Shown: positions 1 through 6,325 of the stretch, one piece after another
How positions within the stretch are numbered: position 1 is the stretch's first letter
How the letters are laid out: every line of letters starts with the position of its first letter
From: a bacterium
GTDB taxonomy: Bacteria; Verrucomicrobiota; Verrucomicrobiae; Limisphaerales; J093
Direction of reading: 5' to 3'
Assembly: GCA_021839785.1 (NCBI GenBank)
Contig: JAKCAB010000644.1
Location: 1-11,265 of the forward strand
Length of the DNA: 11,265 nt
The notes under the pieces: generated by a model
Told to the model about the DNA's origin: nothing
What the model saw: the letters and a program-made list of their open reading frames with translations, nothing else
The model's database searches: none
Made by a program: the position numbers and the translations under genes

Positions 1-1304
1 ACCGTGATCAAAATGCTCGTGCCGCCGAAGAACTGGCCGACCTCGAACGGAATCCCGACCCAGTTGAACAGCAGGGTCGGCAGGATCGCGATCACGGCCA
101 GGAAGATCGCCCCCGCCAGCGTGATGCGGCTCATGGCGCGGTGCAAAAAGTCGCTCGTGTGTTGGCCGGGACGAACGCCCGGAATGTAGCCGCCGTACTT
201 CTTGAGATCGTCGGCGATCTGCAGCTCGTTGAACTGGGTCGCCACCCAGAAATACGAGAAGAACAGAATCATCAACGCCTCGAGGGCGATGTAGGTCACG
301 CTGCCGTGCCGGAGCGCCACCGCGATCCCCTCACAAATCTTCGAGAACCCCGCCATGCTCTTGCTCGTCACCCCGGCCAGCGTGAAAAAGATCTTCTCCG
401 GGAACATCAGGATGGCCTGGGCGAAGATGATCGGCATGACGCCGGAGTAGTTGACCCGCAACGGCATGAACGAAGTGCCGCCCGCATAAACCTTCCGTCC
501 CACCGCCCGCTGGGCATATTGGACCGGAATCTTGCGCTGGGCCTGCGTCACCGCGATGACCGCCGCGACCACCGCCACGAGCAACAACACCAGCGCGATC
601 GCGTGGAACAGGTTGAAGCTGTTCTGCATCTGCACACCCTTCGGCGGGAAAAACATCATCCACAGCGAACCGATGGCTTGCGGGAACCGTGACACGATGC
701 CGATGGTGATCACCAGCGAGGCGCCGTTGCCAATGCCGCGCTCGGTAATCTGCTCGCCCAACCACATCAGCAGACACGTGCCGGTGGTCAGGATGAGCGT
801 GGTCTGCACCCGGTACCACCACAAGTTCTCCACCAAAACCAGATTGCCGACAAAGTTCTGGCCGAACACCTTCTGGGGATTCTCCCAGCCCAGGGACATC
901 ACAAAACCCTGGCCCAGGCAGAGCAACACGGTGAGGTACCGCCCGTACTGGATGATCTTCGGCCGGCCGCCTTCTTCGCGCGCCAGTTTGCTCAACTGCG
1001 GAATCACCGCGCTCATCAACTGAATGATGATCGTGGCGCTGATGTACGGCATGATGCCCAGCGAACCGATGGCGCAGCGCTCCATCGCGCCGCCGGTGAA
1101 CAGGCTGTACATCCCCAGCAAACCGCCGTTTTGCTGTGCGTTTTTCTCGAAAAACGCCGCCAGCGCCGCGCCGTCCAGCCCCGGAATGGGGATCAGCGCG
1201 ACCAGCCGGCAGACCCCCAACACCAGCACGGTGAAAAAGATGCGCGACTTCAGCTCCGGGATTTTGAAGCAGTTCGCAAAGGTGTTGAAAATGGTCTTGA
1301 ACAT
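1..1304 (-). CDS. secY: SecY, protein translocase channel subunit (3' end beyond window)
   Basis: SecY is the ten-helix inner-membrane channel of the Sec translocon, which moves unfolded proteins across the membrane or releases helices into it. Translating from ATG 1304-1302 gives 434 residues, open to the window edge. Family hallmarks are visible: TM1 at about residues 22-39 followed by PIPGLDG (39-45); the TM2 region GSLGIMPYISATIIIQL (80-96); ITERGIGNG (186-194); the cytosolic loop RKIPVQYAQRAVGRK (257-271); and ADDLKKYGGYIPGVRPG (364-380), the C5 loop contacted by SecA and ribosomes. The visible part ends at GGTSILIT, so only the last helix and the cytosolic tail are missing (E. coli SecY is about 443 aa). 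It follows rplO by 20 nt, its usual place at the end of the spc cluster. The ribosome binding site is weak (GGA or GGTGG only). Confidence 0.98.
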   Translation of the reverse strand, partial: MFKTIFNTFANCFKIPELKSRIFFTVLVLGVCRLVALIPIPGLDGAALAAFFEKNAQQNGGLLGMYSLFTGGAMERCAIGSLGIMPYISATIIIQLMSAVIPQLSKLAREEGGRPKIIQYGRYLTVLLCLGQGFVMSLGWENPQKVFGQNFVGNLVLVENLWWYRVQTTLILTTGTCLLMWLGEQITERGIGNGASLVITIGIVSRFPQAIGSLWMMFFPPKGVQMQNSFNLFHAIALVLLLVAVVAAVIAVTQAQRKIPVQYAQRAVGRKVYAGGTSFMPLRVNYSGVMPIIFAQAILMFPEKIFFTLAGVTSKSMAGFSKICEGIAVALRHGSVTYIALEALMILFFSYFWVATQFNELQIADDLKKYGGYIPGVRPGQHTSDFLHRAMSRITLAGAIFLAVIAILPTLLFNWVGIPFEVGQFFGGTSILIT

Positions 1305-1324
1305 AGCCACCGGATCCGAACGCG

Positions 1325-1792
1325 TCAGGCCTGGGGCGCTGCCGGGACGCCCACCAGTTCGCAGGTGCCCCCCGCCTTTTCGATCTTGGCCTTGGCAGTG
1401 GCGCTGAACGCGTGCGCGCACACCGTCAACTTCCGGGTGATTTCGCCGTCCCCCAGAATCTTGATCCCGTCCGCGCGCCCGTTGGCCAGGCCGGCCTGGC
1501 GCAAAACGGCCTCGTCCACGCGGCTGCCTTCGTCGAACCGGTTCAACTCCGAGACGTTCACCGGAATGTGCTTGGTGGCGAAACGCGCGTTGTTGAAACC
1601 CCGCTTGGGCAGACGCCGGGTCAACGGCATCTGGCCGCCTTCGAACCCCGGACGGATCGAGCTGCCCGAGCGCGCGGTCTGGCCCTTGCCGCCCCGACCG
1701 CTGGTCTTGCCATGACCGCTGGCGCGGCCCTGGCCGAGGCGCTTTCGACGATGCTTGGCCCCCGGTCGGGGTTGGAGATTGTGCAGACGCAT
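1325..1792 (-). CDS. rplO: 50S ribosomal protein L15
   Basis: L15 is a late-assembling 50S protein whose extended N-terminal arm reaches into 23S rRNA. The ORF has 155 residues (E. coli 144). The N-terminus is the typical basic, Gly-rich arm: MRLHNLQPRPGAKHRRKR, then GHGKTSGRGGKGQ (27-39), GFEGGQMPL (49-57) and RRLPKRGF (59-66). The globular C-terminal half follows, ending in a short Ala/Pro tail (VPAAPQA). The ATG at 1792-1790 lies 8 nt after the rpsE stop, with no Shine-Dalgarno core, so coupling to rpsE translation is likely. Most bacteria place rpmD (L30) between rpsE and rplO, but here there is no room for it. The stop is TGA. Confidence 0.98.
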   Translation of the reverse strand: MRLHNLQPRPGAKHRRKRLGQGRASGHGKTSGRGGKGQTARSGSSIRPGFEGGQMPLTRRLPKRGFNNARFATKHIPVNVSELNRFDEGSRVDEAVLRQAGLANGRADGIKILGDGEITRKLTVCAHAFSATAKAKIEKAGGTCELVGVPAAPQA

Positions 1793-1800
1793 AAATCAAA

Positions 1801-2487
1801 TCAGGCGGCAGGTGTGGGTTCCGGCACCGGCGGTGGCGGCACGACGACCGCCGGCTTCGGGGTCGGCAGCGCCAGACCGCGCGCGCGGTAAATCGCTTCG
1901 CGCTGGCGCAGGCGCAACAACGCGGCCAGCGTGGCCTTGGCGACGTTGGCGGCGTTCTTGGAGCCGAGCGACTTGGTCAGCACGTCGCGCACGCCGGCGG
2001 ATTCGAGCACCGCGCGGACGGTCTTGCCCGCGATCAAACCCGTGCCCGGCGAAGCCGGACGCAGCAAGACCTGGGCACCGCCGAATTCCGACAACACTTC
2101 GTGGGGAATGGTGGCCGCGTTCAACGCGACCGTTTGCAGGCTCTGCTTCGCGTCCTCGCCCCCCTTGCGGATGGCATCCGCGACTTCGCTGGCCTTGCCC
2201 AACCCCAGGCCTACGCGGCCCCTTTTGTCGCCCGCCACGATCAAGGCGCTGAAGCTGAAACGGCGTCCACCCTTGACCACTTTCGAGGAGCGGTTGATGT
2301 AAACCACCCGCTCGACCAGTTCGTTCACCGGCCGGCCGTCGGCGCCCATTTCAGGCGATTCGGTGCCAGGACGAGTGCGGCGCGGTCCGCGTGCCGGTCC
2401 GCGGCCGGGGCCCCGCCCCCCGCCGCCACGGCCTGGGCCGCCGCCGGGACGTTGTGTCGGAAAATTCGGAGTAGTGTTTTCGGCCAC
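1801..2487 (-). CDS. rpsE: 30S ribosomal protein S5 with Gly/Arg-rich N-terminal and Pro-rich C-terminal extensions
   Basis: S5 lies at the mRNA entry channel of the 30S subunit and influences decoding accuracy and helicase activity. I choose GTG 2487-2485 because AGGA lies 7 nt upstream. A TTG two codons further upstream (2493) is in frame but sits only 1 nt from that AGGA. The product is 228 aa against about 167 in E. coli. Residues 55-204 are the normal core: [20 protein letters not shown] (56-75), [21 protein letters not shown], and [19 protein letters not shown] with [11 protein letters not shown] in the C-terminal domain. Residues 12-41 are an unusual Gly/Arg/Pro-rich stretch, and residues 208-228 a Pro/Ala/Val tail. 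Neither is part of the standard S5 fold. The gene starts 20 nt after rplR. Confidence 0.97.
   Translation of the reverse strand: MAENTTPNFPTQRPGGGPGRGGGGRGPGRGPARGPRRTRPGTESPEMGADGRPVNELVERVVYINRSSKVVKGGRRFSFSALIVAGDKRGRVGLGLGKASEVADAIRKGGEDAKQSLQTVALNAATIPHEVLSEFGGAQVLLRPASPGTGLIAGKTVRAVLESAGVRDVLTKSLGSKNAANVAKATLAALLRLRQREAIYRARGLALPTPKPAVVVPPPPVPEPTPAA
2365..2451 (-). repeat. Low-complexity Gly/Arg/Pro codon run inside rpsE
   Basis: Residues 13-41 of S5 are encoded by an extremely GC-rich, near-repetitive run of GGN, CGN and CCN codons, for example [20 protein letters not shown] at residues 18-37. It is coding, in frame and uninterrupted. Imperfect short direct repeats here make length change by slippage plausible. 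Confidence 0.7.
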
Positions 2488-2494
2488 GATCAAA

Positions 2495-2498
2495 TCCT
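2495..2498 (-). promoter_or_regulatory. Shine-Dalgarno site deciding the rpsE GTG start
   Basis: AGGA (tcct on the + strand) lies 7 nt before GTG 2487-2485 in the 20-nt rplR-rpsE gap. The in-frame TTG at 2493-2491 is only 1 nt from it, so the GTG is the better start. Seen directly; use in the cell is inferred. Confidence 0.7.
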
Positions 2499-2507
2499 GG
2501 GTTGAAA

Positions 2508-2876
2508 TTAGAACTTCAGTCCGCCTTCGCGCGCGGCGTCGGCCAACGCCTTGACCTTGCCGTGGTAGCGCGCCCCGCTGCGGTCGAAGACCACGGCGCC
2601 GATGCCGGCCTGCTTGGCAGCCTCGGCCGCCGCCACACCGATGCGCTTGGCGCTCTCGACATTGGCCTTGAGCGCCTGGCCTTCCGCCGCCAAGGCCTTG
2701 GCGCGCGTCGAGGCGGAGGCGAGCGTCACCCCGGCATCGTCATCCACAAACTGCACGTAAATATGCTGACCGGTAAACCGGACGCTCATGCGCGGCCGGG
2801 CGCGAGTGCCCTGGATTTTCTGGCGGATACGCCAGCGCCGGCGCCCGGCCAATTGCTGCTTCTTGTCGGTTCTCAT
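2508..2876 (-). CDS. rplR: 50S ribosomal protein L18
   Basis: L18 binds 5S rRNA and helps anchor it, with L5, in the central protuberance of the 50S subunit. The 122-residue product has a basic N-terminal arm ([15 protein letters not shown]), then [20 protein letters not shown] and the diagnostic C-terminus [20 protein letters not shown] followed by EGGLKF. Length is close to the family norm (E. coli 117). ATG 2876-2874 gives the expected N-terminus. Upstream is the only sizeable gap in the window (60 nt after rplF). There is only a weak GAG as ribosome binding site, and a small GC hairpin lies just before the start. Confidence 0.98.
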   Translation of the reverse strand: MRTDKKQQLAGRRRWRIRQKIQGTRARPRMSVRFTGQHIYVQFVDDDAGVTLASASTRAKALAAEGQALKANVESAKRIGVAAAEAAKQAGIGAVVFDRSGARYHGKVKALADAAREGGLKF

Positions 2877-2883
2877 GGTAACT

Positions 2884-2901
2884 CGGCCGCGGTATCGGCC
2901 G
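2884..2901 (-). other. Small GC hairpin in the rplF-rplR gap
   Basis: The 60-nt gap between rplF and rplR (2877-2936) is the longest in the window. It holds two copies of the self-complementary hexamer CGGCCG (2884-2889 and 2896-2901) separated by 6 nt, able to form a 6-bp all-GC stem. There is no T-run after it, so it is not a rho-independent terminator. In the transcript it would end 7 nt before the rplR ATG and could affect ribosome access. In GC-rich DNA a stem this short may be chance. Confidence 0.35.
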
Positions 2902-2936
2902 CAGCCACAAATACACGTTCTCGGCGGTGACGGACG

Positions 2937-3473
2937 TTACTGCACCGTCTTGCCTTCCTTGCGGATCACCCGTTCGCCCACGTAGCGAACGCCCTTGCCC
3001 TTGTAAGGCTCCGGCGGATAGAAGGCTCGCAAGTCCGCAGCCACCTGCCCGACCGCCTGTTTGTCCGGACCTTCCACGGTGATCTTGGTATTCTCCTCCA
3101 CCGTGACTTTCACCTGCGGCGGGAGCTCGTAAACGATCGGGTGCGAATAACCCAGGGCCATGTTGACGGTCTTGCCCGCGACCGAAGCCTTGAAGCCGAC
3201 GCCCTGGATTTCCAGTTTTTTGACGTACCCCTCGGACACGCCCTTAACCATGTTGTTGAGGATCGCGCGGCTCAGCCCGTGCAAGGCGCGCACCGGCGCT
3301 TCATCGCCCTCGCGGCTCACCACCAACTGGCCTTTCTCGATCTTGGCGCCCGTGCGGCGCGGCAGGTCGAAGCTCAGTTTGCCTTTGGGGCCTTCGATGG
3401 AAACGGCTTGTCCCTTGATCTCCACCTTGACTTTGGGCGGGACGGTGATGGGCTGTCGGCCAATTCTGGACAT
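2937..3473 (-). CDS. rplF: 50S ribosomal protein L6
   Basis: L6 binds 23S rRNA near the factor-binding site at the base of the L7/L12 stalk, next to the sarcin-ricin loop. The ORF is 178 residues, matching the E. coli protein (177). It starts with the canonical MSRIGRQPITVP, shows the two repeated alpha/beta domains (GVSEGYVKKLEIQGVGFKA in the middle), and ends with the L6 signature EPYKGKGVRYVGERVIRKEG near residues 155-174. The start is well supported: AGAGG lies 6 nt before ATG. It follows rpsH by 14 nt and is itself followed by the longest gap in the operon. Confidence 0.99.
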   Translation of the reverse strand: MSRIGRQPITVPPKVKVEIKGQAVSIEGPKGKLSFDLPRRTGAKIEKGQLVVSREGDEAPVRALHGLSRAILNNMVKGVSEGYVKKLEIQGVGFKASVAGKTVNMALGYSHPIVYELPPQVKVTVEENTKITVEGPDKQAVGQVAADLRAFYPPEPYKGKGVRYVGERVIRKEGKTVQ

Positions 3474-3479
3474 AACTTA

Positions 3480-3484
3480 CCTCT
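3480..3484 (-). promoter_or_regulatory. Shine-Dalgarno site of rplF
   Basis: AGAGG with a 6-nt spacer (TAAGTT) before the rplF ATG, in the 14-nt gap after rpsH. It is one of the few well-placed cores in this operon. Confidence 0.75.
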
Positions 3485-3487
3485 CGC

Positions 3488-3874
3488 TTACCAAACGTAA
3501 CAAAGCACCTCGCCACCGAGGTTTTGCTTCCGCGCCTCGCTACCGGTCATCAACCCGCGCGGCGTGGACATGACGGCGACGCCTAGGCCGCCGAGCACGC
3601 GGGGAATCTTGTCCACGCCCACGTATTGGCGCAGACCGGGCCGGCTGACGCGGCGCAGACCTTCAATGACGCCTTTGCGTCCGTTGAACTTCAACTTGAG
3701 CTTCAGCTTCTTGAGCTTGCTCCCCTCGACCGCGCAGTCGGCGATGTAGCCTTCGCGGACCAAAATTCGGGCGATGCCTTCCTTCGTCCGGGAATGGGGC
3801 ATCTCGACCACCGGCAACAAGGCGCGGCTGGCGTTCCGGATGCGCGTCAGGAAATCAGAAATGGGATCGGTCAT
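3488..3874 (-). CDS. rpsH: 30S ribosomal protein S8
   Basis: S8 is a primary 16S rRNA binder that organises the 30S platform; in E. coli it also represses the spc operon by binding mRNA at the L5 start. The product has 128 residues, the usual size being about 130. It begins MTDPISDFLTRIRNA and ends with the highly conserved segment STPRGLMTGSEARKQNLGGE then VLCYVW. The middle carries a Lys-rich KLKKLKLKLKFNGRKGVIEG (53-72). It starts 4 nt after the rpsN stop with no clear Shine-Dalgarno sequence, suggesting coupling. I could not recognise an S8 operator at the rplX-rplE junction by eye. Confidence 0.99.
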   Translation of the reverse strand: MTDPISDFLTRIRNASRALLPVVEMPHSRTKEGIARILVREGYIADCAVEGSKLKKLKLKLKFNGRKGVIEGLRRVSRPGLRQYVGVDKIPRVLGGLGVAVMSTPRGLMTGSEARKQNLGGEVLCYVW

Positions 3875-3878
3875 ACGG

Positions 3879-4148
3879 CTACCAGCTTGCTTTGGTCACA
3901 CCCGGGATCATGCCGTTGAGGGCCAGTTCGCGGAAGGTCAGCCGCGACACGCCGAACTTGCGCAGGTGGGCCCGTCGCCGGCCGGTGATCTTGCAGCGGT
4001 TGACGACGCGCACGGGGCTGGCGTCGCGCGGCAACTGCGACAGCGCGGCGTAGTCCTTCTTGGCCTTGAGTTCGGCGCGCAGGGCGGCGTACTTCTGCAC
4101 CGCCGCACGCTTGCGCTTGTCGCGCTCGATCCAGGAGACTTTCGACAT
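3879..4148 (-). CDS. rpsN: 30S ribosomal protein S14, zinc-free type
   Basis: S14 sits in the 30S head near S3, S10 and S19. The 89-residue product begins [20 protein letters not shown] and carries the signature [20 protein letters not shown], then [20 protein letters not shown]. There is only one cysteine and no pair of CxxC motifs, so this is the zinc-independent form. It is shorter than the E. coli protein (101 aa) in the central part, as in several other phyla. It starts 2 nt after the rplE stop (TAG CT ATG), with only a weak GAGA upstream. An overlapping ORF in another frame starting at 4164 is a shadow. Confidence 0.98.
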   Translation of the reverse strand: MSKVSWIERDKRKRAAVQKYAALRAELKAKKDYAALSQLPRDASPVRVVNRCKITGRRRAHLRKFGVSRLTFRELALNGMIPGVTKASW

Positions 4149-4150
4149 AG

Positions 4151-4696
4151 CTATTTCTCGGCAAACGGAAATCCCATCAGTTTCAGCAAATCCATCGCCT
4201 CGGCATCGGTTTCGGCCGAGGTCACGATCGTCACATCCATGCCCTGGTGGCGCTTGATCTTGTCCAGATCGATTTCCGGGAAAATCGTCTGGTCGTCCAG
4301 CCCCAGCGAATAATTGCCGCGGCCATCGAACGCCCGCGGACTCATGCCCCGGAAGTCGCGGATGCGCGGCAGCGCCGTGGCCACCAGGCGGTCGAAAAAC
4401 TCGTACATCACCTCGCGGCGCAGCGTGACGTGGCAGCCGATCGCCTGTCCCTGCCGGAGCTTGAAGTTTGCCACGCTTTTGCGCGAACGGTCCACCACCG
4501 ACTTGCGGCCGGTGATGGCGGCCAGGTCGCGCGCCGCGTCCTCGACCGCGGTTTTTTCGAGCGAGGCGCTCACGCCCATGTGGATGACAATCTTCTGAAG
4601 GCGAGGCACCTGGTGCCCGTTCCGGTAGCCGCGCTTTTCCACCAGCGCGGGCCGGACGGCTTCCTCGTACTGTTGCTGCAATCGCGGTTTCTTCAT
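4151..4696 (-). CDS. rplE: 50S ribosomal protein L5
   Basis: L5 binds 5S rRNA in the central protuberance and forms an intersubunit bridge to S13. The ORF encodes 181 residues (E. coli 179). Recognisable segments are [16 protein letters not shown] (35-50), the [20 protein letters not shown] region, [40 protein letters not shown], and [20 protein letters not shown] near the C-terminus. The product is full length with no oddities. The start ATG lies 6 nt after the rplX stop, and no Shine-Dalgarno core is visible (CCGCCTAGTCAGCC), so translation probably depends on ribosomes finishing rplX. Confidence 0.99.
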   Translation of the reverse strand: MKKPRLQQQYEEAVRPALVEKRGYRNGHQVPRLQKIVIHMGVSASLEKTAVEDAARDLAAITGRKSVVDRSRKSVANFKLRQGQAIGCHVTLRREVMYEFFDRLVATALPRIRDFRGMSPRAFDGRGNYSLGLDDQTIFPEIDLDKIKRHQGMDVTIVTSAETDAEAMDLLKLMGFPFAEK

Positions 4697-4702
4697 GGCT
4701 GA

Positions 4703-4972
4703 CTAGGCGGCCTGGGGGGCGCGTTTTGCCGCGCGGGCGTCGAACTGCTCGGCGCGCATCACGTTCGAGATGTGCAGCGTGCCTTCCCGCTCGACGATCG
4801 CGCCCTGCGGGTGCTGCTGGTTCTTGCGTTGGTGGCGCTTGATCATTTTCACGCCCTCGACGATCACGCGCTGCTTTTTCCGCAGCACGGCGATGATTTT
4901 GCCGCGCTTGCCCTTTTCGGTGCCGGCGATCACCACCACGTCGTCGCCTTTCTTAACGTGAAATTTTTCCAT
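4703..4972 (-). CDS. rplX: 50S ribosomal protein L24
   Basis: L24 is an early assembly initiator that binds the 5' domain of 23S rRNA near the tunnel exit. The 89-residue product starts [20 protein letters not shown] and contains the KOW-type segment [19 protein letters not shown] (12-30), then [20 protein letters not shown] and [10 protein letters not shown]. It is slightly shorter than the E. coli protein (104 aa) and ends in a small Ala-rich tail (AAKRAPQAA). A GGAGG lies 11 nt before the ATG inside the end of rplN, with an additional GAGG overlapping the rplN stop. The spacing to rplN is 3 nt. Confidence 0.98.
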   Translation of the reverse strand: MEKFHVKKGDDVVVIAGTEKGKRGKIIAVLRKKQRVIVEGVKMIKRHQRKNQQHPQGAIVEREGTLHISNVMRAEQFDARAAKRAPQAA

Positions 4973-4975
4973 ACC

Positions 4976-5341
4976 TCAGATGACCTCCGGCGCGAGCGAG
5001 ATGATCTTCATGAACCGCTTCTCGCGCAATTCGCGGGCGACCGGACCAAAGATGCGCGTGCCCTTCGGGTTGAGGTCCTTGTCGATGATCACGATGGCGT
5101 TGCTGTCGAAGCGCAGATACGAGCCGTCGTTCCGGCGGATTGCCTGGCGGGTGCGGACGACCACCGCGTTGACCACCTCGCCCTTCTTCACGGTCCCGTC
5201 CGGCGCGGCTTCCTTGATGTGGGCCTTGATGACATCGCCCACGTGCGCGTACCGCTGGTTGCGACCGAGCACGCCGATCGCCGCCGCCCGTTTGGCGCCG
5301 GAATTATCGGCCACGTCGAGAATGGAACGAACTTGCAGCAT
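4976..5341 (-). CDS. rplN: 50S ribosomal protein L14
   Basis: L14 contacts 23S rRNA and 16S rRNA helix 44 at the subunit interface (an intersubunit bridge), and in other bacteria it is the target of the silencing factor RsfS. The 121-residue product is a standard length match (E. coli 123). It reads [18 protein letters not shown] at the start, [20 protein letters not shown] in the middle, and [20 protein letters not shown] followed by ISLAPEVI at the end, the classic L14 C-terminus. It begins 4 nt after the rpsQ stop with no Shine-Dalgarno core in the preceding 15 nt, consistent with coupling. This gene opens the spc cluster, with no break or promoter-like gap from the S10 cluster. Confidence 0.99.
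   Translation of the reverse strand: MLQVRSILDVADNSGAKRAAAIGVLGRNQRYAHVGDVIKAHIKEAAPDGTVKKGEVVNAVVVRTRQAIRRNDGSYLRFDSNAIVIIDKDLNPKGTRIFGPVARELREKRFMKIISLAPEVI
4984..4988 (-). promoter_or_regulatory. Shine-Dalgarno site of rplX
   Basis: GGAGG lies inside the last codons of rplN, 11 nt before the rplX ATG. A second GAGG spans the rplN stop but is too close to the start. Spacing is at the long end of the useful range. Confidence 0.55.
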
Positions 5342-5345
5342 AAAA

Positions 5346-5654
5346 TCAGGCGGCTTCCGGAGCGGGCGCGACCGCCGCGGCCTCGCCGACTCCGCGGCTT
5401 ACAACTTGCACCAGCCGCCAGCGCTTGAGCTTCGAGAGCGGCCGGGTTTCCTGGATGCGCACGCGGTCGCCTTCGCGGGCCTCGCACTTTTCGTCGTGCG
5501 CGTAAAACTTGCGGTACGCCCGGACCACTTTCTTGTACCGGGGATGACGGAAGCGCCGCTCGACGCGGACCACGATGGTCTTGGTCATCTTCGCGGAGAG
5601 CACCTGGCCCTCCCGTTCCTTGCGCTGGTTCTGGCGTGTGGACGTTTCGGACAT
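5346..5654 (-). CDS. rpsQ: 30S ribosomal protein S17
   Basis: S17 is a primary 16S rRNA binder in the 5' domain, needed for early 30S assembly. From ATG 5654-5652 the product has 102 residues (E. coli 84): [20 protein letters not shown], then [55 protein letters not shown] and VQVV. The core ends near residue 86, and an Ala/Pro tail ([15 protein letters not shown]) is added. A second possible start is TTG 5669-5667, which adds MSFAP and overlaps the rpmC stop as TTGA. It has AAGGA 7 nt upstream, whereas the ATG has only a distant GAG. I keep the ATG by family precedent, but the true start is open. Confidence 0.95.
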   Translation of the reverse strand: MSETSTRQNQRKEREGQVLSAKMTKTIVVRVERRFRHPRYKKVVRAYRKFYAHDEKCEAREGDRVRIQETRPLSKLKRWRLVQVVSRGVGEAAAVAPAPEAA

Positions 5655-5665
5655 AGGCGCAAAAC

Positions 5666-5863
5666 TCAAGCGGTCTTCCTTCTCAAATCGGACAGGGCGG
5701 TTTCAATGCGCGCGATGTCGCGGCGCAGGGTGCGCAGGCGCGCCGGCTTCTCCAACTGGCTGCTGGCCTTTTGCAGGTGCAGGTTGAACAGCTCCTGCCG
5801 CAAATCGCGGCTCTTGGCGGCCAGTTCCACCGCCGTTTTGTCTCTCAATTCGGACATCTTCAT
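5666..5863 (-). CDS. rpmC: 50S ribosomal protein L29
   Basis: L29 is a small all-helical protein at the tunnel exit beside L23, where it helps form the docking platform for trigger factor and SRP. The ORF gives 65 residues, the normal size. It is a two-helix coiled hairpin with the family pattern [20 protein letters not shown], then [20 protein letters not shown] and [20 protein letters not shown]. The ATG at 5863 is followed two codons later by another ATG (MKMSEL), so a 63-residue product is equally possible. It begins 15 nt after rplP with weak GAG-type upstream signals. The TGA stop may overlap an alternative rpsQ TTG start. Confidence 0.97.
   Translation of the reverse strand: MKMSELRDKTAVELAAKSRDLRQELFNLHLQKASSQLEKPARLRTLRRDIARIETALSDLRRKTA
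5677..5681 (-). promoter_or_regulatory. Possible Shine-Dalgarno site for an alternative rpsQ TTG start
   Basis: AAGGA near the 3' end of rpmC lies 7 nt before TTG 5669-5667, which overlaps the rpmC TGA as TTGA. The ATG at 5654 has no comparable core. The site therefore supports a five-residue longer S17 but does not prove it. Confidence 0.4.
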
Positions 5864-5878
5864 GCTCGCTCGTGATGG

Positions 5879-6301
5879 CTAGACTCCCGCGTGGTGCCGG
5901 GCGACAAACTTGGTGCGGATGGGCAGCTTGGTGGCCGCCAGCCGCATCGATTCGCGGGCCATTTCCTCGGGCACACCGGCGACTTCGAACAGCACGTTCG
6001 CGGGCCGGATCACCGCCACCCAGCCTTCCACGCCGCCTTTGCCGGTGCCCATGCGGACTTCCAGCGGTTTCTTGGTAAACGGCTTGTCGGGGAACACGCG
6101 GATCCACATCTTGCCGCGCCGCTTCATGTAGCGGCTGATGGCGATGCGGGCGGCCTCGATCTGCCGGCCGTCGAGCCAGCAGCGCTCCAGCGCCTGAATG
6201 CCGTAATCTCCGTAGGAGACCGCGTTGCCCCGGCTGGCAATGCCGGCGCGGTTGCCGCGCTGTTGTTTGCGATACTTGACCCGTGCGGGCATCATGGCCA
6301 T
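5879..6301 (-). CDS. rplP: 50S ribosomal protein L16
   Basis: L16 lies near the A site and the base of the central protuberance and helps position aminoacyl-tRNA. The 140-residue product starts [20 protein letters not shown] and continues with [59 protein letters not shown] and [19 protein letters not shown]. The VRM arginine (R83 here) matches the arginine that is hydroxylated in E. coli L16 (R81); whether it is modified here cannot be seen. Start choice: ATG 6301 is the first in frame. An AGGAG lies 14 nt upstream, longer than ideal, in the 24-nt gap after rpsC. ATGs at codons 3 and 4 would be even further away. Confidence 0.98.
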   Translation of the reverse strand: MAMMPARVKYRKQQRGNRAGIASRGNAVSYGDYGIQALERCWLDGRQIEAARIAISRYMKRRGKMWIRVFPDKPFTKKPLEVRMGTGKGGVEGWVAVIRPANVLFEVAGVPEEMARESMRLAATKLPIRTKFVARHHAGV

Positions 6302-6325
6302 GGCGATTCGTCTTTCTCCTGGAGG

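Noticed and set aside
331..822. Minus-strand 163-codon ORF inside secY
   Set aside because: It is in another frame of the secY region. The SecY frame is continuous from 1304 to the window edge with all family motifs, so this is an out-of-frame shadow.
2884..2901. Rho-independent terminator after rplF
   Set aside because: The stem is only 6 bp and there is no U-run after it; downstream genes rplR to secY are essential members of the same cluster.
3879..4148. Zinc-binding S14 or horizontally acquired second S14
   Set aside because: There is only one cysteine, and the gene sits in the standard place between rplE and rpsH with composition like its neighbours.
4980..5882. 300-codon + strand ORF opposite rplN, rpsQ and rpmC
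   Set aside because: Antisense shadow; no domain or transmembrane pattern recognised, and it crosses several real gene junctions.
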